Part shown: positions 26,579 through 35,357 of the stretch, piece by piece
Layout of the letters: each line of letters opens with the position of its first letter
Position numbering within the stretch: the stretch's first letter is position 1
NCBI GenBank assembly: GCA_023415305.1
Contig: JAEZKZ010000094.1
Coordinates: 62,001 to 126,000, forward strand
Reading direction: 5' to 3'
DNA: 64,000 bases
Origin: Bacillota bacterium
Lineage (GTDB): Bacteria; Bacillota; Clostridia; Acetivibrionales; DSM-1351
The notes under the pieces: generated by a model
Seen by the model: the letters and a program-made list of their open reading frames with translations, nothing else
Databases searched by the model: none
What the model was told of the DNA's origin: nothing
Translations under genes and position numbers: made by a program

Positions 26579-28039
26579 TTATTTATTTCTCAGTTCTTCC
26601 AACAGCTCGGCAACTACTTCCCTTTCATCAAAATGGATGGTCTTATCCTTAAATTGCTGATAGGTTTCGTGTCCTTTACCTGCCAAAATAATTATATCTC
26701 CATTTTGGGCATTTTCAAGTGCAAATTTTATTGCCTGCCTTCTATCTGTAATTTTAATATATTTTCCCCTTGTTTTCTGAACGCCTACTTCAATATCATT
26801 GATTATCCTTTCAGGCTCCTCTGTTCTTGGATTGTCAGAGGTAATGATGGTAAAGTCAGCAATGTTTCCTGATACAGCTCCCATTTCAGGCCTCTTTCCC
26901 CTGTCTCTGTCCCCTCCGCAGCCGAAGAGACTTACTACTCTTCCATGAGCGAACTCCTTAACTGTTGATAAGACTTTTTCAAGGCTGTCCGGAGTATGGG
27001 CATAATCTATCAGCACCGAGTAGTTTCGGTCAGTTTTAACTGGTTCCATCCTGCCCGGAACGACCACATTGGTGAGTCCTGTTTTTACATGTTCAAGGGT
27101 TACCCCGGGGATAAGACAACAGGAGCCAATTGCAGCAAGAGCATTATATACATTGAATTCCCCCTGCAGATTTGTTTCTACATCAGTTGTACCCCATGGA
27201 GTAATGAGCTTAAAATAAGTGTAAGAAGTTTTCTTTACTATATCCGTTGCTCGAATGTCTGCATTTCCCCCTAACCCATAGGTAAATACCTTACATTCCG
27301 CCAGTTCGGCCATCTTTCTGCCAGCTTCATTATCAATGTTTATAACAGCCTGCCTGCACATTTTAAAAAGCTTTGCCTTGGCGTTAAAATAGTCTTCTAT
27401 GGTTGCATGCTCTTTTGGACCAATATGATCTCTTGAGAAGTTTGTGAATACACCCACATCAAAATCACAACCAGCGACCCTGTGGAGTTCCAATCCCTGG
27501 GAGGACACCTCCATTACTGCGGTATTTACACTTTTTTCAACCATATCACTAAACAGGCTCTGAAGATCATAAGATTCAGGAGTAGTTCTGGAAGAATAAA
27601 GTATTTCATTTCCGATAAGATTGGCAACGGTCCCTATTAAACCCATTTTGTGGCCGGCTGCTTCGAGAATAGACTTTACCATGTACGTTGTAGTAGTTTT
27701 CCCTTTAGTACCTGTTATTCCGATCAGATTAAGCTTTCTAGAAGGGTGCCCTAACAAAGCAGCCGATACACTTGCCAAACCGTACCTGGTATCCTCTATT
27801 TCTATAGTAGTGATTCCCTCTGGAACTTCCACCGGCTTTTGGATCAGAAAGGCCTTTGTACCGTTTTCTATTGCATCGTTAATAAACTGATGTCCATCCA
27901 CTACCGTTCCCTCTATGCATACAAACAGTACGCCCTGTCTTGTTTTTCTTGAGTCATAGGCCACACCGTCTATCTCCAGATCCAGACTGCCTTGTATTCT
28001 TTTTATGTTTAAACCACTAATTAAGTCACTCAGTATCAA
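26579..28039 (-). CDS. murE: MurE, UDP-MurNAc-dipeptide meso-DAP ligase
   Basis: A 486-residue Mur ligase that adds the third residue of the stem peptide. GTKGKTTTTYMV binds ATP. The motif DNPRTEEP near residue 405 matches the DNPR signature of enzymes that add meso-diaminopimelate rather than lysine, so the wall is predicted to be of the meso-DAP type. The likely start is the TTG at 28039, after GGAGGTG; an earlier ATG at 28054 overlaps that ribosome-binding site. It follows the PBP gene by 48 bases. Confidence 0.95.
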   Translation of the reverse strand: MILSDLISGLNIKRIQGSLDLEIDGVAYDSRKTRQGVLFVCIEGTVVDGHQFINDAIENGTKAFLIQKPVEVPEGITTIEIEDTRYGLASVSAALLGHPSRKLNLIGITGTKGKTTTTYMVKSILEAAGHKMGLIGTVANLIGNEILYSSRTTPESYDLQSLFSDMVEKSVNTAVMEVSSQGLELHRVAGCDFDVGVFTNFSRDHIGPKEHATIEDYFNAKAKLFKMCRQAVINIDNEAGRKMAELAECKVFTYGLGGNADIRATDIVKKTSYTYFKLITPWGTTDVETNLQGEFNVYNALAAIGSCCLIPGVTLEHVKTGLTNVVVPGRMEPVKTDRNYSVLIDYAHTPDSLEKVLSTVKEFAHGRVVSLFGCGGDRDRGKRPEMGAVSGNIADFTIITSDNPRTEEPERIINDIEVGVQKTRGKYIKITDRRQAIKFALENAQNGDIIILAGKGHETYQQFKDKTIHFDEREVVAELLEELRNK

Positions 28040-28087
28040 TACCTGCACCTCCATATATGTATTCACTATAAATTGTAGCCAGAATTT

Positions 28088-30283
28088 CTAATCTTCAAAA
28101 ATATTTCTGAAAGTTACTTCTACCACAGATCCTTTTTTAACCGTCTGACCTGCTTCAACTTCTTGACTTACTGCTGTTCCTGTTCCATTTATCACAATAT
28201 TAATGCCGGCTTTTCTGAATGCCTGAGTTGCTTCATCTATGGTCCTGTTCTTAACATCAGGAACCATTGCCTCGGCTTCGTTCTTTGGTTTGTAGGTATA
28301 AAGAATAACCATGGACTTTTCATGCAGGATGGCAGTTGTTTTTGGTGTCTGCTCCTGTACTATTGCTTTCATATCCTTGTTGCTTCCTTCTATTTTATAC
28401 TCCAGCTTATTTTGTTTCAACAGTTTGATAGCTTCTTCAACTGTTTTTCCCTTGACATCAGGCACCTGAACCTCCTGTTTCAGAAGCTTCTTGTCCTCTT
28501 CGGTGTAATCTTTTTCTATACCTTTGTAGGTTAATATCTCATCAATCAGCTTCCCCACCACAGGAGCAACCAGCATACCACCACCGGGATTATATACATC
28601 GGGGTAATCCAATACCACTAAAACGCATATGACAGGATTATCTGTTGGTGCTATAGCTGAAAATGAAACAATATACCTTTTGTTTTTGCCCTTTACAAGG
28701 AGCTGTTCATTTTCTCTTGTTTCGGAGGTACCGGTTTTTCCACCGATTTTGTAACCCGGTATACGCGCATTCTTACCTGTACCCACGTCTACAACACCCT
28801 TTAGTATATCCTTTAAGGTGTCGGAAGTCTGACGCGAAATTACACTTCTTACAACCTTCGGTTCATATCTCTTTATAACATTTCCAGAATCGTCTACAAC
28901 TTCCTTAACAACGTGAGGAGTTATGAGATCGCCGCCATTTGCTATTGCTCCGTATGCTTGGATGAGCTGGATCGGCGTTATCTGGAAACGCTGTCCGAAG
29001 GAAGCTGTTGCCATATCTATTTCTGTAGGTTTTGTATGTATAATACTTGATGCCTCTCCGGGCAGATCAATGCCTGTTTTCTTGTTGAAGCCAAAGGCCC
29101 TGATATAACTGTAAAATTTATCAATTCCGATCTTCTGGGACAGTCTTACAAAAACAGGATTACAGGAATTGTAAACCCCTTCTCTGAAAGTTTCATGAAG
29201 ATGAGCATTAGGCTTCCAGCAATTTATACTGTGCCCTGCAATCTTTACAGTTGCATCAGTAACCTGAGTTTCAGGCGTTATAGCCCCTTCCTCAAGTCCA
29301 GCAGCAGCAGTAACAGGTTTAAAGGTTGATCCCGGCTCATATGTATCCACAACGGCTTTATTTCTCCAAACGGTTTTTTGGAGATACTGCACATCTTCAA
29401 GTGATGTTCCGGTCCAGTTTGCCAAATCCTTACCCTTTGGTGCTGCTCTGGGGCTATTCAAATCAAAATCCGGTTTTGAGGTAAGCGCCAGGATTTCTCC
29501 GTTCCTCGGATCCATAACTATAGCTGTTCCACCGTTAATGACATTATTGTCCGAGATGGCTTTCTCCAATGCTTTTTCAGCAAAATACTGAATTGTTTCA
29601 TCAATGGTCAGTACAACGTCATGTCCATCCTGGGGTTGAATATACTTTTCCTCACCCATTGTCAATTCCATTCCGCTGGCATCCACTTCACTAAGTATTT
29701 TACCGGGTATCCCCTTTAAATACTGTTCCATAATTTTTTCCACGCCATCAATTCCATCGTTGTCTATGTTTGTAAAACCAATAACATGTGCGGCCAGATT
29801 TCCATTGGGATAGAATCTCTTAGTATCTTCATCAATATATATTCCTTTGATTTCGTTGCTTTTTTTCCATTCGCGGACTTTGGTTCCGATTTCCTTATCA
29901 ACTTTTTGTTTTATCAGCTCGTACTGTGTATTCCTGTTGATTTTCTTGACAATTGTTTCCTTTTTCATATCGAGTATCTCGGCAAGTCCGCTTGCAATTG
30001 AATCTATGTCCTTGTTTGAATCCCTTACCATTTCAGGATTAATTGTTATAGTCTCAACCGATCCGCTTATAGCAAGAGGTTTCATATTTCTATCATAAAT
30101 TGTACCTCTTTTGGGGCTTATTGTACGGTTATTAGTCTGCTGTTCGTACGCCTTTTGCTGATATTCCTGTCCATTGGCTATTTGAATCCAGCCAATTCTG
30201 AATATCAGAAAAGCTGTAAAAATTGTAAAAACCCCAAGGACAAAAAGAAGTCGTTTCTTAATTGTAATATTTGGGCTAGTCAA
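28088..30283 (-). CDS. spoVD: Class B penicillin-binding protein with two PASTA domains (SpoVD/PBP2-like)
   Basis: A 731-residue peptidoglycan transpeptidase. A single N-terminal membrane anchor (about 11-32) is followed by the dimerisation domain and the transpeptidase domain with STFKPVTA (SxxK), YNSCNPVF (SxN) and GGKTGTSE (KTG). Two PASTA repeats end the chain, at about residues 595-660 and 663-729. In clostridia this gene is the dcw PBP, and the PASTA-tailed form is called SpoVD in spore formers; a vegetative division role is equally possible. A terminator-like stem (30554-30591) separates it from ftsL, so it may have its own promoter. Confidence 0.9.
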   Translation of the reverse strand: MTSPNITIKKRLLFVLGVFTIFTAFLIFRIGWIQIANGQEYQQKAYEQQTNNRTISPKRGTIYDRNMKPLAISGSVETITINPEMVRDSNKDIDSIASGLAEILDMKKETIVKKINRNTQYELIKQKVDKEIGTKVREWKKSNEIKGIYIDEDTKRFYPNGNLAAHVIGFTNIDNDGIDGVEKIMEQYLKGIPGKILSEVDASGMELTMGEEKYIQPQDGHDVVLTIDETIQYFAEKALEKAISDNNVINGGTAIVMDPRNGEILALTSKPDFDLNSPRAAPKGKDLANWTGTSLEDVQYLQKTVWRNKAVVDTYEPGSTFKPVTAAAGLEEGAITPETQVTDATVKIAGHSINCWKPNAHLHETFREGVYNSCNPVFVRLSQKIGIDKFYSYIRAFGFNKKTGIDLPGEASSIIHTKPTEIDMATASFGQRFQITPIQLIQAYGAIANGGDLITPHVVKEVVDDSGNVIKRYEPKVVRSVISRQTSDTLKDILKGVVDVGTGKNARIPGYKIGGKTGTSETRENEQLLVKGKNKRYIVSFSAIAPTDNPVICVLVVLDYPDVYNPGGGMLVAPVVGKLIDEILTYKGIEKDYTEEDKKLLKQEVQVPDVKGKTVEEAIKLLKQNKLEYKIEGSNKDMKAIVQEQTPKTTAILHEKSMVILYTYKPKNEAEAMVPDVKNRTIDEATQAFRKAGINIVINGTGTAVSQEVEAGQTVKKGSVVEVTFRNIFED

Positions 30284-30678
30284 AATGTATCCCTCCTGGT
30301 CTTGATTTTGAGTAAACAGCTGTAATTTCTTATGACTTTTAATACTATATATGTGTTATCAAATTCAATCAATAATTAAATCTTATTAATAATATTAATT
30401 GAAAATAAAATATATTATTAATAACCCGGTTTTCACTAAAATTAACATAATAGCGAAGCACTTTATCAACATGGAATCTTCCGGCATACTTAACATTAGT
30501 TATATGAACACCTCCGATGAACAGAGGATAAATAAATTCCTATACACTGAAAAAACTATAGATTTATTAATTTGTATATAAATCTATAGTTATTTGGCTA
30601 TTAGAAAGTTTCAGCTATAATGTTTGCTATATAATTTAGTTTTTATGATTAATCCGATTTGAGCTACATATTATTACA
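30284..30678 (-). other. ftsL-spoVD intergenic region
   Basis: A 395-base gap inside the dcw cluster. It contains an intrinsic terminator-like stem at 30554-30591 after ftsL. The remaining 270 bases are AT-rich and presumably hold a promoter for the PBP gene, but no hexamer pair is convincing. A 60-codon plus-strand frame (30399-30581) lacks a ribosome-binding site and overlaps the terminator, so I do not call it. Confidence 0.4.
30554..30591 (-). terminator. Intrinsic terminator downstream of ftsL
   Basis: AACTATAGATTTAT pairs perfectly with ATAAATCTATAGTT around a 10-base loop; on the minus strand six T residues follow. Confidence 0.7.
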
Positions 30679-31209
30679 TTATTCAAATAATCCAAAAATG
30701 TTCAGAAATCTTTTTATACTGCCGGCAGCATCCTTCGCAAATACCACTATTCCCGGTTCCTTCTTTTCTGCAAGTATAATAACATCCTGTTTTGGTACAT
30801 TTATATATACAATCTGACTTTTATCAGGTGTATGCATATTTAACTTGTTTTCAGCGATATCTCTAATACTCTGTAGAGACATGGCTTTTTCAATTTCAAG
30901 TGATAGTCGAATATTTTCGTTCTTTAATGCTGTGTACTCTTTACTGAGATTATTGTTATCGTAATTCATTTGGCTGATTTGTGCATATCTGGCCATAATT
31001 ACTGCACACATACCAAAAATCAGAAATATATTCACAATTATTCTCTTTTTAAGTTTAGCATTGTTCCTTGCAGTTTTTTTGGATTTGAGAACGGCATTCT
31101 GTTCATAGAGATCATAATAGCTATTTGATGAATTTGTAGTACTATTTTGATCGTGCTTGATTTTTTCAGCAGCAGACCCGTAAACGTATTTATTATTTGC
31201 CCCAGCCAT
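30679..31209 (-). CDS. ftsL: FtsL/DivIC-like cell division protein
   Basis: A 176-residue bitopic membrane protein. A basic cytoplasmic start of about 50 residues is followed by one span (IIVNIFLIFGMCAVIMARY) and a short coiled coil rich in Asn, Glu and Leu (about 75-115). The position between rsmH and the PBP gene is the standard place for ftsL. FtsL forms the FtsBLQ complex that activates septal wall synthesis. The family is weakly conserved, so the call rests on architecture and position. The N-terminal cytoplasmic tail is longer than usual. Confidence 0.82.
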   Translation of the reverse strand: MAGANNKYVYGSAAEKIKHDQNSTTNSSNSYYDLYEQNAVLKSKKTARNNAKLKKRIIVNIFLIFGMCAVIMARYAQISQMNYDNNNLSKEYTALKNENIRLSLEIEKAMSLQSIRDIAENKLNMHTPDKSQIVYINVPKQDVIILAEKKEPGIVVFAKDAAGSIKRFLNIFGLFE

Positions 31210-31607
31210 TCTCCTATCCCTCCTTCACAAAAAAACTTACCAGATACTCACAGCATAAGATGTTAAAAGATGTTGGGGAATCAGAAGAAGTCATCTGATT
31301 CCCATCCATTTTTAGAAGTAATTTGGCTTTTGTGTTTTAACAAGTTCATCGTTTGTAAATTCTGAATTGGTATTCATTTCATCTTTTGTGTTTTGCTGAT
31401 ATAAATCAGCTTCTCATTTGTTTATTGCTTTAGTTTGTTCTTAATTTACTTATGCTTCTTCTTTAGTTTATTAATCTTTCGTCTTTTGAGTAAAATAAAA
31501 TCTGCTAAACTTTTTGATTGCTTTAATTTTTCTTTTGTAATTTAACCAATTTTAACTTTTGTTTCTTTGATAAATATTATCTTTTGTTATTCTTAACTTA
31601 TATTGAA
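31210..31607 (-). other. A-rich rsmH-ftsL spacer
   Basis: About 400 bases where dcw genes normally almost touch. In mRNA sense it is very A-rich and T/C-poor, with CAAAAG repeated at least seven times. One frame near its 3' part reads like protein for 30 codons (ending TQKPNYF then TAA) but is broken by TAA and TGA upstream, so it may be a decayed gene. A hairpin GGAATCAGATGAC with GTCATCTGATTCC-like arms lies at 31278-31302. No intact gene was seen. Confidence 0.4.
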
Positions 31608-32549
31608 TTAAATTTTTTCCAGCACTCTCAATTTTGCGCTTCTTGCTCGTGGATTCTCTTCCAGTTCGTCCGGGTCTGAAACTATTGGCTTCCTGTTTAC
31701 AAGTACAGCTCTGGGTTTCTTACCGCACACACAAGCCGGAAATGTAGCTGGACATGTGCAGGGATTTACTTCCTTATTGAACTGGAGCTTTACTATTCTG
31801 TCTTCAAGTGAATGAAAGGTTATGATACAAAGCCTTCCACCCTTCTTAAGCAACGCTACACATTCTTCAATAGTATTATTCAATATGTTTAACTCATCAT
31901 TTACTTCTATTCTGATAGCCTGGAAGGTTCTTTTTGCCGGATGAGGCCCATCCCTTCTAGCTGCACTTGGGACTGCTTTTTTTATAATGTCTACAAGTTC
32001 ATAAGTGGTTTTTACAGGCTGTTTAGTTCTGGCTTCAACGATAAATTTTGCTATACGTGATGCCCATTTTTCTTCACCGTAATCACGGATAATCCTGTAA
32101 ATATCCTGCTCCTTATAAGAATTTATTACTTCATAGGCAGAAAGTTTTGAATTTCTGTCCATCCTCATATCCAAAGGAGCATCGTGCTGATAACTGAAAC
32201 CTCTTGAAGCCTCATCAAGCTGATGGGAGGAAACACCTAAATCAAGAAGAATTCCATCTACCTGATTTATATCCAACTTTCTGCATGCCTCTCCGATATT
32301 GATAAAGTTTGTATTAACAACCTTAAATCCAGCTTCAGAACCTATTTGTTCCAGTCGTTTTGTAGAAGTTTCAACTGCAAAAGCGTCCTGGTCCAAACCT
32401 ATTAAATATCCCTTCGGGCTTAACCTTCTGTATATTTCAGAGGAATGCCCCGCACCACCTATAGTACCGTCTATATATATTCCATCGGGATTAATATTCA
32501 AATATTCTATACATTCATCAAGTAATACAGATTTATGTTTAAATTCCAT
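31608..32549 (-). CDS. rsmH: RsmH (MraW), 16S rRNA m4C1402 methyltransferase
   Basis: A 313-residue SAM-dependent enzyme that methylates N4 of C1402 in 16S rRNA. The family start FKHKSVLLDECIEYL, the SAM-binding DGTIGGAGHSSEI, DLGVSSHQLD, RTFQAIRIEVNDEL and the C-terminal HSLEDRIVK are all visible. It is 28 bases after mraZ and in the same transcript. Confidence 0.97.
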   Translation of the reverse strand: MEFKHKSVLLDECIEYLNINPDGIYIDGTIGGAGHSSEIYRRLSPKGYLIGLDQDAFAVETSTKRLEQIGSEAGFKVVNTNFINIGEACRKLDINQVDGILLDLGVSSHQLDEASRGFSYQHDAPLDMRMDRNSKLSAYEVINSYKEQDIYRIIRDYGEEKWASRIAKFIVEARTKQPVKTTYELVDIIKKAVPSAARRDGPHPAKRTFQAIRIEVNDELNILNNTIEECVALLKKGGRLCIITFHSLEDRIVKLQFNKEVNPCTCPATFPACVCGKKPRAVLVNRKPIVSDPDELEENPRARSAKLRVLEKI

Positions 32550-32577
32550 TTCTCACCTCTAAGAGCTCACATTGAGA

Positions 32578-33009
32578 TTAAATTCCCAGCAATGACATTT
32601 TTTCCGCGATCTTGTCTGCGCTCATGTTATCGTCACTGCTATAGTTTTCCCAAGTAGTCTTATTCCAAATCTCCACTCTTGAAGAAACTCCAATGATAGC
32701 TATGTCCTTTTCAAGTACCGCATACTCGCGCAAATTCTGTGGAATCAATATTCTTCCCTGCTTATCAACCTCACACTCGGTTGCTCCTGAAAAGAAAAAT
32801 CTTATGAAAGCACGTACATCCTTATCGGTGAATGGCAGTGTTTTTAATTTGTTTTCAAGGCTTGTCCACTCTTCTGAGGAGTATGCAAACAAACAGCTGT
32901 CAAGTCCCTTGGTTAATATGAACTTTTCGCCCAAACCCTCTCTGAATTTCGAGGGAACAATAACTCGTCCTTTTGGGTCAACCGTATGCTGGTACTCACC
33001 ATAAAACAA
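32578..33009 (-). CDS. mraZ: MraZ, transcriptional repressor of the dcw cluster
   Basis: A 143-residue protein with two SpoVT/AbrB-like repeats (DPKGRVIVPSKFRE and DKQGRILIPQNLRE). It binds repeated boxes in its own promoter. The start is TTG at 33009, six bases after GAGGTG. Three boxes with a 10-base period (33070-33099) sit just downstream of the predicted -10, so binding should block transcription of the whole cluster. Confidence 0.95.
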   Translation of the reverse strand: MFYGEYQHTVDPKGRVIVPSKFREGLGEKFILTKGLDSCLFAYSSEEWTSLENKLKTLPFTDKDVRAFIRFFFSGATECEVDKQGRILIPQNLREYAVLEKDIAIIGVSSRVEIWNKTTWENYSSDDNMSADKIAEKMSLLGI

Positions 33010-33069
33010 ATTTTACACCTCGCATTTACAAGTTAATTATTAAGCAATTCCAATAATTAACTTGGTTTT

Positions 33070-33099
33070 TTCCTCCACTTTACACCACTTCCCACCACT
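33070..33099 (-). promoter_or_regulatory. MraZ operator boxes
   Basis: On the minus strand three units, AGTGGTGGGA, AGTGGTGTAA and AGTGGAGGAA, follow each other at exactly 10-base spacing. This matches the spaced AGTGG/TGGG repeats described for MraZ in other bacteria. Confidence 0.8.
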
Positions 33100-33108
33100 T
33101 ATATGGAT

Positions 33109-33137
33109 ATTTTATTTCATAATAGCAATTTAATCAA
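33109..33137 (-). promoter_or_regulatory. Promoter of mraZ and the dcw cluster
   Basis: On the minus strand TTGATT (plus 33132-33137) and TAAAAT (plus 33109-33114) are separated by 17 bases. The MraZ boxes begin 10 bases after the -10. Confidence 0.7.
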
Positions 33138-33149
33138 TATTTTTTTGAA

Positions 33150-33187
33150 AAAAAATAAAAGACGGGGTATGTACCCCGCCTTTTATA
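33150..33187 (-). terminator. Intrinsic terminator after rodA
   Basis: AAAAGACGGGGT (33157-33168) and ACCCCGCCTTTT (33173-33184) form a GC-rich stem with one mismatch. On the minus strand a T-run follows. It separates the rodA transcript from the mraZ promoter. Confidence 0.85.
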
Positions 33188-33212
33188 GGACTAACGACCT
33201 ACTAATTGTTTA

Positions 33213-34340
33213 TTACTGGTTTGATTTTAAATTTCCCCTTTTACGCCGAGATGAAACGCTTAATACAATACCAACCGCAGAAAAATAAAACAGCAATGCG
33301 GTACCGCCCTGGCTGACAAAAGGTAATGGAAGCCCTGTAACAGGGAGTAAGCCAATACTCATTCCAATATTTTCAATAAAATTAAAGCCCAGCATACCGG
33401 CTACACCGATACAGATAAAGGAACCATAGGAGTCACTTGCATTCTTTGAAATATATATGATCCTTAAAAGAATCAGCAGTCCCAGAAGAATAATGATACA
33501 GCCTCCAATAAAGCCAAATTCCTCTCCCACTACCGAGAAAATAAAATCCGATTCATTTACCGGTACTCCTCTGTTTTGTGTTAACAGCCCGTTCCCATAC
33601 CCCTGTCCAAACAATCTGCCTGAGCCAATAGCCTGAATAGATCTTCTAACATTGTATCCTCCGCCTAGAGGGTCTCTTTCGGGAGAAATAAAAGTTAAAA
33701 TTCTGTCCCTTCTTTTGTCATTGAGTACATAGACCCAAATAAAAGGCAGTGAAAGGCCAGCTCCCCCGCATAATATAAATATATATCGGTAGGGTATTCC
33801 GGCAATATATATAAACATAAAGAATATAAACACAAAAACCATGGCTGTCCCATAATCCTTTTGGAGAAGTACCATTCCAATAGCAATACAGGAATAAGCC
33901 AAAAACTTAATAATATCCGCCTTGTTTTTTTCCTGACTGTCTTTTATCCTTTCAAGGAAAACCGAGGCCAGAATTATATATGCAATTTTGGCATATTCAG
34001 AAGGTTGAAAGCTCATACCAGCAATATTCAACCAGTTTTTGCTGCCAAGTTCTTCACCTTTTCCAAAGAACAATACCAGAACCATTAAGCCCATTGCACT
34101 AAAAAAGATGAAAAGGCTGAGAACCTTCAAATCCTTATAATCAATGGCACTGAGTATCAGGCATAAAGCTATTCCCATTATAAGGCCGAGTATTTGAGGT
34201 TTGAGCAAACTTGGTCTAGCTTTGACAGCGCTGCTGAAAATCACCAGTCCTATTGCCGCCAGTATCAATACAAGGCCCAACAGCAGGTAATCAAATTTTT
34301 TTAGTTGATTGGCTGTTTTTGACTTTTCAACAAAATACAT
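33213..34340 (-). CDS. rodA: RodA, SEDS-family lipid II polymerase
   Basis: A 375-residue SEDS membrane protein with about ten spans that polymerises lipid II for cylindrical wall growth. FQPSEYAKIAYII, GRLFGQGYGNGLLTQNRGVPVNESDFIF and GLPLPFVSQGG belong to the RodA type rather than FtsW; the VPVNESDFIFSVVGEE part is typical for RodA. It is the last gene of the M16-M16-lgt-rodA unit, just upstream of mraZ. Confidence 0.9.
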   Translation of the reverse strand: MYFVEKSKTANQLKKFDYLLLGLVLILAAIGLVIFSSAVKARPSLLKPQILGLIMGIALCLILSAIDYKDLKVLSLFIFFSAMGLMVLVLFFGKGEELGSKNWLNIAGMSFQPSEYAKIAYIILASVFLERIKDSQEKNKADIIKFLAYSCIAIGMVLLQKDYGTAMVFVFIFFMFIYIAGIPYRYIFILCGGAGLSLPFIWVYVLNDKRRDRILTFISPERDPLGGGYNVRRSIQAIGSGRLFGQGYGNGLLTQNRGVPVNESDFIFSVVGEEFGFIGGCIIILLGLLILLRIIYISKNASDSYGSFICIGVAGMLGFNFIENIGMSIGLLPVTGLPLPFVSQGGTALLFYFSAVGIVLSVSSRRKRGNLKSNQ

Positions 34341-34382
34341 TCTTCACCGTTCCTAACTAAACTTATATGGAGTAGCAAATAG

Positions 34383-35327
34383 TTACTTACTATTGTCTTC
34401 TGACTCCTGATTATTGTCTTCTTCCATTATTTTAAGAATATCGGCATATCCGCTATGTCCAATTTCAACCTCATCGGTATTATTCTTAATTTTTGTTCTC
34501 ACATATATGACTATTACTGTAAAAATAATTATGGAAACAATTGAGACCAGCTGTGAAACCCTTAGATTGCCCAGCATAAGACTATCGGTTCTCATACCTT
34601 CAATAACTGCTCTTCCTATACTGTAAGTAATAAAGTAGAAGCAGAAAACCTCTCCGTCAAACTTCTTTTTTCGTCTCATCCACATCAGGAATACAAAGAC
34701 ACCTATGTCCCATATGGATTCGTATAAAAATGTAGGATGCACCGGAAGATCAGGATTTATGTTCATTCCGCTGTTGTTTAGTCCCTGAAGATAGGACCTG
34801 ATTACATGGCTTGTCATACCCCAGGGTAAATCTGTATTAGTGCCGAAGGCTTCCTGATTAAAGAAATTCCCCCACCGTCCTATAGCCTGTCCCAGCGCTA
34901 TATACGGAACCGCAAAATCAAAGAACTTAAAGGTGGGAATCTTTTTGTATTTTGCTACAAAATAAGCTGCTATAACTGCTGCAAATATGCCACCCAAAAC
35001 AGCCAGCCCGCCTTTTCGCAGATTAAAAATCTGAATCGGGTCATATTTGTAATCTTCCCAGCTGAAAACAACATAGTAAAGGCGGGCACCGATTATGGCA
35101 GCAGGTGCCGCAAACAACATAAGGTCAATCACAGTATCCGGCACCAGTCCGAATTTTCTTGAATCCCTCATAGCCCACAATACGCAAACCAAAAACGCAA
35201 ATGCAATAATTATTCCATACCAATAAATAGGAAAATTGAGTGACCCGAGTTTTATACGAAAGGCTTCGTTTGATATGTTAAAATTTAGTCCCAGGTTGGG
35301 AAAACTTACAAGAAATTTATCTTCCAT
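34383..35327 (-). CDS. lgt: Lgt, prolipoprotein diacylglyceryl transferase
   Basis: A 314-residue seven-span membrane enzyme that adds diacylglycerol from phosphatidylglycerol to the lipobox Cys of prolipoproteins. The signature GQAIGRWGNFFNQEAFG is complete, and the conserved HPTFLYESIWD follows. The C-terminal 30 residues are acidic and longer than usual. It lies 42 bases before rodA and 30 bases after the M16 peptidase gene. Confidence 0.96.
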   Translation of the reverse strand: MEDKFLVSFPNLGLNFNISNEAFRIKLGSLNFPIYWYGIIIAFAFLVCVLWAMRDSRKFGLVPDTVIDLMLFAAPAAIIGARLYYVVFSWEDYKYDPIQIFNLRKGGLAVLGGIFAAVIAAYFVAKYKKIPTFKFFDFAVPYIALGQAIGRWGNFFNQEAFGTNTDLPWGMTSHVIRSYLQGLNNSGMNINPDLPVHPTFLYESIWDIGVFVFLMWMRRKKKFDGEVFCFYFITYSIGRAVIEGMRTDSLMLGNLRVSQLVSIVSIIIFTVIVIYVRTKIKNNTDEVEIGHSGYADILKIMEEDNNQESEDNSK

Positions 35328-35357
35328 TGAATAACCTCCACAAAATACTTTCAGTTG

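Noticed and set aside
30399..30581. A 60-codon plus-strand frame between ftsL and spoVD.
   Set aside because: No ribosome-binding site, AT-driven composition, and overlap with the ftsL terminator.
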